DNA from: Butyricicoccus sp.
GTDB taxonomy: Bacteria; Bacillota; Clostridia; Oscillospirales; Butyricicoccaceae
Assembly: GCA_031293105.1 (NCBI GenBank)
Contig: JAUMSA010000327.1
Coordinates: 1 to 6,984 of the forward strand
Length of the DNA: 6,984 nt
Direction of reading: 5' to 3'
Shown here in pieces: positions 1-5,487 of this stretch; within the stretch, counting starts at the first letter, position 1; every line of letters starts with the position of its first letter. The position numbers were made by a program, and so were the translations under genes. The notes under the pieces were generated by a model. That model worked only from the letters and a program-made list of their open reading frames with translations, was not told the DNA's origin and did not search any database.

Positions 1-19
1 GCGCGGATGGAGGAACGAC

Positions 20-2257
20 ATGCGAATCATACAGATGATGGGCGGCGGCGACGTCGGCGTCGCCAAGACCCATATCATGGCCCTGGTGCAGGCGCTCAGC
101 GAACACAACGACGTCTGCCTGGTCAGCTTCCGCGACGGCCCCTTCCCCAAGGAGGCCGCAGCGCGCGGACTGAACGTGAAGGTCTTTGAATACATGAACC
201 CCTACACCTGCCGGGACAAGGTCCTGGCCCTGGTCGATGAATTCCAGCCCGAAGTCATCCACACCCACGGCTCCAAGGCCAACCTCATCGGCGCTATGGT
301 GCGCGCCAAGCGCCGCATCCCGCTGATGACCACCGTACACTCGGACTACCGGCTGGACTACATGGGTTCGCCCTTTAAGCAGTACACCCGCGGCACCATC
401 AACGCCATCGCGCTGCGGTTTATGGACTTCTATCAGCCGGTCGCCGACCGCATGGCGCGCACGCTCATCTCCCGCGGCTTTGACCCCGAGCGCATGTGCG
501 TCATCTACAATGGCATGGACTTCACTGAACCGGTCAAGGGCCTCGACCGCACGGCCTACATCAAGGAGCAGTGGGGTGTAGACGTGACCGACGACGAGGT
601 GCTGTGCGGCATTGCCGCCCGCCTGACCGCGGTCAAGGACATCTTTACCTGCGTCAAGGGCTTTGCCGGCGCGGTGGGGCAGCAGCCGAACATGCGCCTG
701 TTCCTGGCCGGTGACGGCGAGGACGAGCCCCGGCTGCGCCGTCTGGTCAAGGAGCTCGGCATCGAGGATCGGGTGGTCTTTTGCGGCTGGGTGTCCCCGA
801 TCGACAAGTTCTTTGCGTCCATGGACATCAACCTCTTAACTTCAGTGTCCGAAACCTTCCCCTATTCGATTCTGGAAGGTGTGCGCGAAGGCTGTGCCAC
901 CATCTGCTCGGACGTGGGCGGCATGAGCGAACTGATCGACACCGGCGAAAACGGCTTCATCTTCCAGCCCGGCGACTCTGAAACCCTGACCAAGCATCTG
1001 CTCACCTTTGCGCGCGACCCGGAGAAACGCAAGACCTTTGCCGCGCGGCTGTATGAAAAGGCTGACCGGGACTTTTCCCTGCGCACCATGTGCCGCACCC
1101 AGGAGGAAAATTACCGCATGGTCATCCGCCGCTTTGCCCGCCCCAAAACCAAGCGCGATGAAGTGGTCATCTGCGGCGCCTACGGCAAGGGCAACGCGGG
1201 CGACGATGCCATCTTGAAGGCCATTGTCCAGGAGATGCGCGAAATCGACCCCGACCGCCGCATTACGGTCATGAGCCGCCGCCCCAAGGAGACCCGCATG
1301 GTCTACCGCACGGGCGCGGTCTATACCTTCCGGCTCGACCAGGTGCTGCGCCGCTTCCAGCATGCAGCCCTGTATATCAACGGCGGCGGCAGCTTGATGC
1401 AGGACGTGACCTCCACCCGCTCGCTGCGCTATTACCTGTTCACCCTCGACCAGGCCAAGCGCTCGGGCTGTAAAGTAATGATGTACGGCTGCGGCATTGG
1501 CCCCATCAACCGGCCGAGCAACCGCCGCCGCGCCGCGGCGACCATCAACCGGTCGGTGGACATCATCACCCTGCGCGATGACCTGTCGCGCGGCGAACTG
1601 ACCCGCATGGGCATCGTGGGGCCGGATGTGCGCCTGTCGGCCGACCCGACCATTATTTTAAAACCCGCCTCGGCTGCCCGGGTGGATGAAGCGCTCGAAC
1701 AGTGCGGCATCCCGCCCCAGGGCAACTATATCGGCTTTGGCCTGCGGTACTGGAAGGGCTTTGACGACGTCATCGACGAGGTAGTGGCCGCCGCCGAATA
1801 CGCCTATACAGCACATGGCCTGACCCCCCTGTTCGTGCCCATCGAATATCCGTCCGACCTGATGCCGGCCGAGATTCTGGGCGGTAAGCTCAAGTGCCCG
1901 CATTATATGGTCACCAAACGCCAATCGATCGAAACCACCATCGGCATCCTGGCGCGCATGCAGACGGTCATCGGCATCCGCCTGCACTCGCTGATGTTCT
2001 CGGCCGCCGCCGGTGTGCCGGTCATCGGCATGAGTTATGACATCAAAGTCGATGGCTTTTTGAAGTATATCGGCAGCCGCACCTGCATCCAACTGCGCGA
2101 CGTGACCCGGGATAAACTCATCCCGCTCATCGATGAATGTGTGTCCGGCGCGCTCGATGCCGAGGTGCATCAGACCGCCGAAATGCTGCGCGAACGCGAA
2201 CGCCAGAATCCTGCCGCCGCCCGCGAGCTGCTCGGTGAGCCCCCAGCCGCCGAATAA
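20..2257 (+). CDS. GT4 glycosyltransferase fused to CsaB-like polysaccharide pyruvyl transferase
   Basis: A 745-residue predicted cytoplasmic protein with two enzymatic halves. Residues 1 to about 370 look like a GT-B fold, family 4 glycosyltransferase: a glycine-rich N-terminal loop (GGGDVGVAKTH, residues 8-18), the IAARL segment near 198, and the EX7E motif (E278 and E286 in SETFPYSILEG), followed by DVGGMSELI. Residues from about 380 to the end look like a CsaB-type polysaccharide pyruvyl transferase: GAYGKGNAGDDAIL at about 383, NGGGS at 454-458, and GIRLHSLMFSAAAGVP with R654 and H656. Family knowledge: CsaB adds ketal-pyruvate from phosphoenolpyruvate to cell-wall polysaccharide, which can anchor SLH-domain proteins; GT4 enzymes transfer a sugar from a nucleotide-sugar donor. 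I infer that the protein adds a sugar and pyruvylates the same glycan. The ATG at 20 has GGAGGA at 9-14. No signal peptide or membrane segment is visible. The two halves are usually separate proteins, and I see no frameshift joining them. Sugar and acceptor are unknown. Confidence 0.9.
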   Translation: MRIIQMMGGGDVGVAKTHIMALVQALSEHNDVCLVSFRDGPFPKEAAARGLNVKVFEYMNPYTCRDKVLALVDEFQPEVIHTHGSKANLIGAMVRAKRRIPLMTTVHSDYRLDYMGSPFKQYTRGTINAIALRFMDFYQPVADRMARTLISRGFDPERMCVIYNGMDFTEPVKGLDRTAYIKEQWGVDVTDDEVLCGIAARLTAVKDIFTCVKGFAGAVGQQPNMRLFLAGDGEDEPRLRRLVKELGIEDRVVFCGWVSPIDKFFASMDINLLTSVSETFPYSILEGVREGCATICSDVGGMSELIDTGENGFIFQPGDSETLTKHLLTFARDPEKRKTFAARLYEKADRDFSLRTMCRTQEENYRMVIRRFARPKTKRDEVVICGAYGKGNAGDDAILKAIVQEMREIDPDRRITVMSRRPKETRMVYRTGAVYTFRLDQVLRRFQHAALYINGGGSLMQDVTSTRSLRYYLFTLDQAKRSGCKVMMYGCGIGPINRPSNRRRAAATINRSVDIITLRDDLSRGELTRMGIVGPDVRLSADPTIILKPASAARVDEALEQCGIPPQGNYIGFGLRYWKGFDDVIDEVVAAAEYAYTAHGLTPLFVPIEYPSDLMPAEILGGKLKCPHYMVTKRQSIETTIGILARMQTVIGIRLHSLMFSAAAGVPVIGMSYDIKVDGFLKYIGSRTCIQLRDVTRDKLIPLIDECVSGALDAEVHQTAEMLRERERQNPAAARELLGEPPAAE

Positions 2258-2279
2258 GGCGGTCATGCCAAGCTTTTTT
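2247..2279 (+). terminator. Weak candidate terminator after the GT4-CsaB gene
   Basis: A 5-bp GC stem (CCGCC 2247-2251 with GGCGG 2258-2262) brackets the stop codon, whose loop is GAATAA. A run of six T follows at 2274-2279. The 11-nt gap between stem and T run is too long for a textbook intrinsic terminator, so this is only a candidate. It would separate the envelope gene from the purine genes. Confidence 0.3.
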
Positions 2280-2332
2280 GCCGATTTTCTAAGGTCGAAG
2301 GCAACAAATGTTCCGGTCAGCGGCCGTTTGGT

Positions 2333-2371
2333 TTTTGGGAAGTCGATGATTTTTCGAAAGAACCCCCAAAA
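2333..2371. repeat. Nested inverted repeat upstream of the leader promoter
   Basis: The outer arms TTTTGGG (2333-2339) and CCCAAAA (2365-2371) are exact reverse complements. Between them lie two copies of the self-complementary TCGA (2343-2346 and 2354-2357). The element ends four bases before the -35 box of the promoter at 2375. The position would suit a regulator-binding site, or a weak hairpin in transcripts from upstream. It does not match the PurR box as I know it from Bacillus, and no function can be assigned. Confidence 0.3.
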
Positions 2372-2374
2372 CGC

Positions 2375-2403
2375 TTGAAACCGGACGCAAATGCCGATAG
2401 AAT
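2375..2403 (+). promoter_or_regulatory. Sigma-A-type promoter for the leader and small ORF
   Basis: A -35 box TTGAAA (2375-2380) and a -10 box TAGAAT (2398-2403) are separated by exactly 17 nt. Each differs from TTGACA/TATAAT by one base. The predicted transcription start is near the A at 2411, giving a leader with the Shine-Dalgarno site of the 26-codon ORF about 10 nt downstream. It is the best promoter I see in the window and the likely source of transcription for the small ORF and, by read-through, the purine genes. Confidence 0.7.
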
Positions 2404-2435
2404 AGGAATCAGAAATGCAAGAAAGGAGTGCCGGT

Positions 2436-2516
2436 ATGTTGCGCGAGCAAGTGTTTTTGGATAGACAAAAGCAGCGGATGAACGGCATTCGTGCAGGCAT
2501 TTCTGCACACAAATGA
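2436..2516 (+). CDS. Small ORF, 26 aa: leader peptide or small protein, function unknown
   Basis: A 26-residue ORF beginning MLREQVFLDR and ending GIRAGISAHK, stop TGA. It has a strong Shine-Dalgarno site (GAAAGGAG, 2421-2428) with 7-nt spacing, a near-consensus promoter about 30 nt upstream, and a strong terminator 7 nt after its stop. It therefore forms a complete miniature transcription unit. The peptide is basic (four Arg, two Lys, one His against one Asp and one Glu). Its hydrophobic residues L8, M15, I18 and I22 have a helix-like spacing, so an amphipathic helix is possible. There is no signal peptide, membrane span or Cys pair, and no run of one amino acid such as classical amino-acid attenuators have. 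Its last codons overlap the hairpin at 2491-2508. It could be a regulatory leader peptide for purE or a free-standing small protein. I do not recognise the family. Confidence 0.5.
   Translation: MLREQVFLDRQKQRMNGIRAGISAHK
2491..2508 (+). promoter_or_regulatory. Small hairpin at the end of the leader ORF, possible attenuator partner
   Basis: GTGCAG (2491-2496) and CTGCAC (2503-2508) form a perfect 6-bp stem with loop GCATTT, inside the final codons of the small ORF. Both arms share the TGCAG/CTGCA core of the terminator downstream. TGCAGG at 2492-2497 can pair with CCTGCA in the terminator's 3' arm (2542-2547), and CTGCA at 2503-2507 can pair with TGCAG in its 5' arm (2524-2528). Mutually exclusive pairings of this kind are the hallmark of attenuation. 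However, these alternatives are only 5-6 bp against a 12-13-bp terminator stem, so the switch is conjectural. Confidence 0.35.
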
Positions 2517-2522
2517 CAAACC

Positions 2523-2558
2523 ATGCAGGATACGGCCGTATCCTGCATTTTGTTTTTT
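2523..2558 (+). terminator. Strong intrinsic terminator in the purE leader
   Basis: A perfect 26-bp palindrome (2523-2548, left arm ATGCAGGATACGG) is followed by TTTTGTTTTTT at 2548-2558. This is a textbook rho-independent terminator on the + strand. The reverse strand lacks an equivalent U tract. It lies 7 nt after the small ORF and only 39 nt before the purE start, with no convincing promoter between (a TATATT at 2569-2574 has no -35 partner at usable spacing). It must therefore either end the small-ORF transcript or act as an attenuator that limits entry into the purine operon. Confidence 0.85.
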
Positions 2559-2597
2559 GGTCAAACGATATATTTTCCATCTGGGAGGGTTTTCTCT

Positions 2598-3092
2598 ATG
2601 AAAAAAGTTTGCATTGTCATGGGTTCGGACAGTGACCTGAAGGTGATGGGCAAATGCGCGGATAAGCTGAAAGACTTCGGTATCCCGTTTGATGTGCGTG
2701 TCATCTGGGCCCACCGCACCCCGGCCGCTGCCGAGCAGCTCGCCAAGAACGCGGCTGGCGGCGGTTTTGGCGTCATCAGCGCCGCCGCAGGCAAGGCGGC
2801 ACACTTGGGCGGTGTGCTGGCCGCTTACACCACCCTTCCGGTCATCGGCGTGCCCATGGGCACGAGCGTAATGGGCGGCATGGACAGCCTGCTGTCCATC
2901 GTCCAGATGCCCAAGGGCATTCCGGTCGCTACGGTCGCCATCGACGGCGCGGAAAATGCCGCCATCCTGGCCGCCCAGATGCTCGCACTCGAGGATGCTT
3001 CGCTTGCGGACAAGCTGGCCGCTTTCAAGGAAGCCATGGCCAAGGAAGTCGCGGCCAAGGACGAAAAGGTTCGCGCAGAATATCAAGGTTAA
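2598..3092 (+). CDS. purE: PurE, N5-carboxyaminoimidazole ribonucleotide mutase / AIR carboxylase
   Basis: A 164-residue protein, typical PurE length. Known role: forms 4-carboxy-AIR from N5-CAIR (class I) in de novo IMP synthesis, in the cytosol as an octamer. Visible motifs are MGSDSD at residues 8-13 for phosphate binding, WAHRTP with H39, the active-site loop SAAAGKAAHLGG (61-72), and GMDSLLSIVQMPKGIPVAT. Compared with the E. coli loop GAGGAAHLPG, as I recall it, the loop has Ala and Lys (K66) at two Gly positions, while the AAHL core with H69 is kept. The AHRTP motif and overall pattern match class I rather than the Treponema-like class II. The ATG at 2598 has GGGAGGG at 2583-2589; an upstream in-frame ATG at 2523 lies in the terminator palindrome and has no ribosome site. 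No purK is visible in the window. purC follows after 37 nt. Confidence 0.95.
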   Translation: MKKVCIVMGSDSDLKVMGKCADKLKDFGIPFDVRVIWAHRTPAAAEQLAKNAAGGGFGVISAAAGKAAHLGGVLAAYTTLPVIGVPMGTSVMGGMDSLLSIVQMPKGIPVATVAIDGAENAAILAAQMLALEDASLADKLAAFKEAMAKEVAAKDEKVRAEYQG

Positions 3093-3129
3093 CGTCCCGG
3101 ATTTTTTTAGATAAGGAGAATCAGTCATC

Positions 3130-3840
3130 ATGCAGAAAAAGGAACAGCTTTACGAAGGCAAGGCCAAGAAGGTATTTGCCACCGAAGACCCCAACCTGGT
3201 TATCGTCGATTATAAGGACGATGCAACCGCTTTCAACGGCGAAAAGAAGGGCACCATTGCCGGTAAGGGCGTCATCAACAATGTGATGAGCAACCACATG
3301 TTCCAGATGCTCGAAAAGCAGGGCGTACCGACCCACTTTGTCGAGCAGCTCTCCGAGCGCGAAACCGTGGTCAAGAAGGTTTCCATCGTGCCGCTCGAGG
3401 TCATCATCCGCAACATTTCAGCAGGCTCGTTTGCCAAGCGCTACGGCGTGGAAGAAGGCATTGTATTCGACCAGCCGACCATCGAGTTTTCCTACAAGAA
3501 CGACGACCTGGGCGACCCGCTCATCAACGACTACCACGCGCTGGCGCTGAAGCTCGCCACCCCCGAGGAGATCGAACGCATCAAGGAAATGGCCTTCAAG
3601 GTCAACGAAGTGATGAAGGCATACTTTGATCATCTGAATGTCATTCTGGTGGACTTCAAGCTGGAATTCGGCAAGACGGCTGACGGCACCATCATCCTGG
3701 CCGACGAAATCAGCCCGGACACCTGCCGCCTGTGGGATAAGGATACCAAGGAAAAGCTGGACAAGGATCGCTTCCGCCGCGATATGGGTGGCGTCGAGGA
3801 GGCGTATCAGGAAGTGATGCGCCGTCTCATGGGCGAATAA
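3130..3840 (+). CDS. purC: PurC, SAICAR synthetase (phosphoribosylaminoimidazole-succinocarboxamide synthase)
   Basis: A 236-residue cytosolic enzyme of normal bacterial PurC length. It condenses CAIR with aspartate using ATP to give SAICAR, the step after PurE in IMP synthesis. Visible family signatures are the N-terminal LYEGKAKKVF (residues 7-16), DDATAFNGEKKG (30-41) in the ATP/substrate region, PLEVIIRNISAGS (88-100, with R94), DEISPDTCRLWD (192-203, the PurC C-terminal signature), and DRFRRDMG near the end. The ATG at 3130 is preceded by AAGGAG at 3113-3118 with a slightly long 11-nt spacing. The gene is complete and unremarkable. It is followed by a 150-nt gap holding a terminator-like hairpin before the next gene. 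Confidence 0.97.
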   Translation: MQKKEQLYEGKAKKVFATEDPNLVIVDYKDDATAFNGEKKGTIAGKGVINNVMSNHMFQMLEKQGVPTHFVEQLSERETVVKKVSIVPLEVIIRNISAGSFAKRYGVEEGIVFDQPTIEFSYKNDDLGDPLINDYHALALKLATPEEIERIKEMAFKVNEVMKAYFDHLNVILVDFKLEFGKTADGTIILADEISPDTCRLWDKDTKEKLDKDRFRRDMGGVEEAYQEVMRRLMGE

Positions 3841-3924
3841 AATGCGCCCAAACGCGCAAACCCCTGCGCGCCCCGCATAAATTAAGCAAATCCCCTCCCC
3901 CAGCACCGCAACATCCACATGCAA

Positions 3925-3958
3925 AGCCCCGCCTTGCCGCGGGGCTCTATGGCTTTTT
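3925..3958 (+). terminator. Terminator-like hairpin between purC and the PurF paralogue
   Basis: AGCCCCGC (3925-3932) and GCGGGGCT (3939-3946) form a perfect 8-bp GC-rich stem with loop CTTGCC. Five T follow at 3954-3958 after a 7-nt spacer (CTATGGC). A competing fold pairs AAAGCC (3923-3928) with GGCTTT (3951-3956) around a shorter inner stem. The T run is short and displaced, so termination is probably partial. The only sequence left before the next gene (3959-3990) shows no promoter, so the downstream purine genes likely depend on read-through. Confidence 0.55.
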
Positions 3959-3990
3959 CAAACCCATCATACATGAAAAGGAGTTATCGA

Positions 3991-5412
3991 ATGGGAGGAT
4001 TTTTTGGCGCGGTCTCTAAGCGGGACTGCGTACTCGACATTTTCTTTGGCGTGGACTATCATTCTCATCTGGGCACCAAGCGCGGCGGTATGATTATCCA
4101 TGACGCCGAAACCGGTTTCCAGCGCCAAATCCACAACATCGAAAACACCCCGTTCCGCACCAAGTTCGAAAAGGACTTGCAGGATTTCCACGGATGCAGC
4201 GGCATCGGCTGTATCAGCGATACCGACCCGCAGCCGCTTCTGGTGCGCTCGCACCTCGGGCTGTATGCCATCACGGCGGTCGGCATCATTAACAACGCCG
4301 AAGAACTGGTCAGCCAGTATTTTTCCGACCACGGCCACCAGTTCATGGCCATGAGCTCGGGCAAGGTCAACCAGATCGAACTCATCGCCGCGCTCATCAA
4401 CCAGAAAAACGACCTGGTATCCGGCATCCTGCACGCCCAGGAACAGATCGACGGCTCGGCCACCATCCTCATTTTGACCGAGGACGGCATCATCGCCGCG
4501 CGTGACCGCGTCGGGCGTCTGCCTGTGCTGGTCGGCAAAAACGAAGACGGTTACTGTGTATCGTTTGAATCCTTCGCCTACCACAAACTCGGCTATGAGG
4601 ACGCCTATGAGCTTGGCCCGCGCGAAATCGTCCGTCTGACGGCCGACGGCTGCGAGACCCTGTCCCCGGCCGGGCAGGAAATGAAAATCTGCTCGTTCCT
4701 GTGGACCTATTACGGCTATCCAAACTCCAACTATGAGGGCCGCAACGTCGAGGTTATGCGCTATCAGAACGGCGCCATCCTGTCGCAGCACGACAAGGCG
4801 CGCGGTCTGGCACAGGACATTGACTATGTCGCCGGTGTACCTGATTCGGGCGTCCCGCACGCCATTGGCTATGCCAACGACTGCCACATCCCGTTTGCCC
4901 GCCCGTTTATCAAATACACCCCGACCTGGCCGCGTTCGTTTATGCCCCAGAACCAGGACATCCGCAACCAGGTCGCCAAAATGAAGCAAATCCCGGTCCC
5001 CGAACTGATCGAAGGAAAAAAGCTCCTGTTTGTGGACGACTCGATCGTGCGCGGCACCCAGCTGCGCGAAACGGTCGAATTCCTGTATGAATCGGGCGCT
5101 GCCGAAGTGCATATGCGTTCGGCCTGCCCCCCGATCATGTACGGCTGCAAATATTTGAACTTCTCCTCGAGCAACTCCGAAATGGAACTGCTCTCGCGCC
5201 GCACCATCCAGGCGCTCGAAGGCGACGAAGGCCAAAAGCATCTGGACGAATACGCGGACGCGGACACCGAGCGCGGCCAGTGCATGCTGCGCAAAATCTG
5301 TGAGGACTTCGGCTTTAGCTCGCTCGGCTACCAGTCGCTCGACGGCCTTTTGGAGGCCATCGGCCTGGACCGGGATAAAGTCTGCACCTACTGCTGGAAT
5401 GGCCGCGAATAA
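3991..5412 (+). CDS. PurF-like phosphoribosyltransferase with a degenerate glutaminase domain
   Basis: A 473-residue paralogue of amidophosphoribosyltransferase. The phosphoribosyltransferase half is intact: VAGVPDSG (280-287) and the PRPP loop VDDSIVRGT (348-356). Four cysteines at the places expected for a PurF 4Fe-4S cluster are kept: C234, C386, and C465/C468 in CTYC. The N-terminal Ntn-glutaminase domain retains its fold-like pattern but not its chemistry. It starts MGGFFG where true PurF has CGVFG, so the catalytic Cys is Gly. The HVRYSTTG segment is replaced by a shorter GCISDTDPQP region, and HNGN is replaced by AVGIIN. It should therefore not hydrolyse glutamine. It might use free ammonia, partner the neighbouring PurF, or sense PRPP; its function is not established. 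The ATG at 3991 has AAAAGGAG at 3976-3983. An upstream in-frame ATG at 3919 would run through the hairpin and has no ribosome site. Automated annotation would call it purF. Confidence 0.9.
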   Translation: MGGFFGAVSKRDCVLDIFFGVDYHSHLGTKRGGMIIHDAETGFQRQIHNIENTPFRTKFEKDLQDFHGCSGIGCISDTDPQPLLVRSHLGLYAITAVGIINNAEELVSQYFSDHGHQFMAMSSGKVNQIELIAALINQKNDLVSGILHAQEQIDGSATILILTEDGIIAARDRVGRLPVLVGKNEDGYCVSFESFAYHKLGYEDAYELGPREIVRLTADGCETLSPAGQEMKICSFLWTYYGYPNSNYEGRNVEVMRYQNGAILSQHDKARGLAQDIDYVAGVPDSGVPHAIGYANDCHIPFARPFIKYTPTWPRSFMPQNQDIRNQVAKMKQIPVPELIEGKKLLFVDDSIVRGTQLRETVEFLYESGAAEVHMRSACPPIMYGCKYLNFSSSNSEMELLSRRTIQALEGDEGQKHLDEYADADTERGQCMLRKICEDFGFSSLGYQSLDGLLEAIGLDRDKVCTYCWNGRE

Positions 5413-5432
5413 AGGCCATCTCTCCCATCCCC

Positions 5433-5469
5433 TGCGCCGCTCCCGGCATCCCGGCGGGCGGTCCGCGCA
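5433..5469 (+). repeat. GC-rich imperfect inverted repeat between the two purF-type genes
   Basis: The 75-nt gap between the paralogue and purF holds TGCGC (5433-5437) and GCGCA (5465-5469) as outer arms, with inner GC-rich pairings such as CCCG (5442-5445) and CGGG (5455-5458). No T run follows, so it is not an intrinsic terminator. It could be an mRNA stability or processing hairpin. No promoter is evident in the gap. Confidence 0.3.
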
Positions 5470-5487
5470 TCTTAATCGAGGTAACCC

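Noticed and set aside
7..189. An Arg-rich 60-codon + frame overlapping the start of the GT4-CsaB gene.
   Set aside because: It is a low-complexity Arg/Gly translation of the same GC-rich DNA in another frame, without a ribosome site of its own.
1658..2548. A 296-codon minus-strand frame spanning the GT4-CsaB end and the leader region.
   Set aside because: Its start lies inside the terminator palindrome, most of it mirrors the CsaB domain, and the product shows no recognisable motifs.
2523..2597. N-terminal extension of PurE from the in-frame ATG at 2523.
   Set aside because: The extension would be encoded by the terminator hairpin and U tract and has no ribosome site, whereas the ATG at 2598 has GGGAGGG upstream and begins exactly at the PurE family N-terminus.
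2404..2597. A purine (guanine/adenine) riboswitch in the purE leader.
   Set aside because: I could not find the conserved three-way-junction core or paired loop sequences. The leader is instead occupied by a translated-looking ORF and two simple hairpins.
3093..3129. A possible terminator between purE and purC (seven T at 3102-3108).
   Set aside because: The only matching arms upstream (GGACG 3059-3063 and CGTCC 3093-3097) give a 5-bp stem with a 29-nt loop, which is too weak.
3919..3990. N-terminal extension of the PurF paralogue from the in-frame ATG at 3919, which might have supplied a propeptide.
   Set aside because: It runs through the hairpin at 3925-3946 and lacks a Shine-Dalgarno site, while the ATG at 3991 is well placed after AAAAGGAG. 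Even if used, the residue at the nucleophile position would still be Gly.
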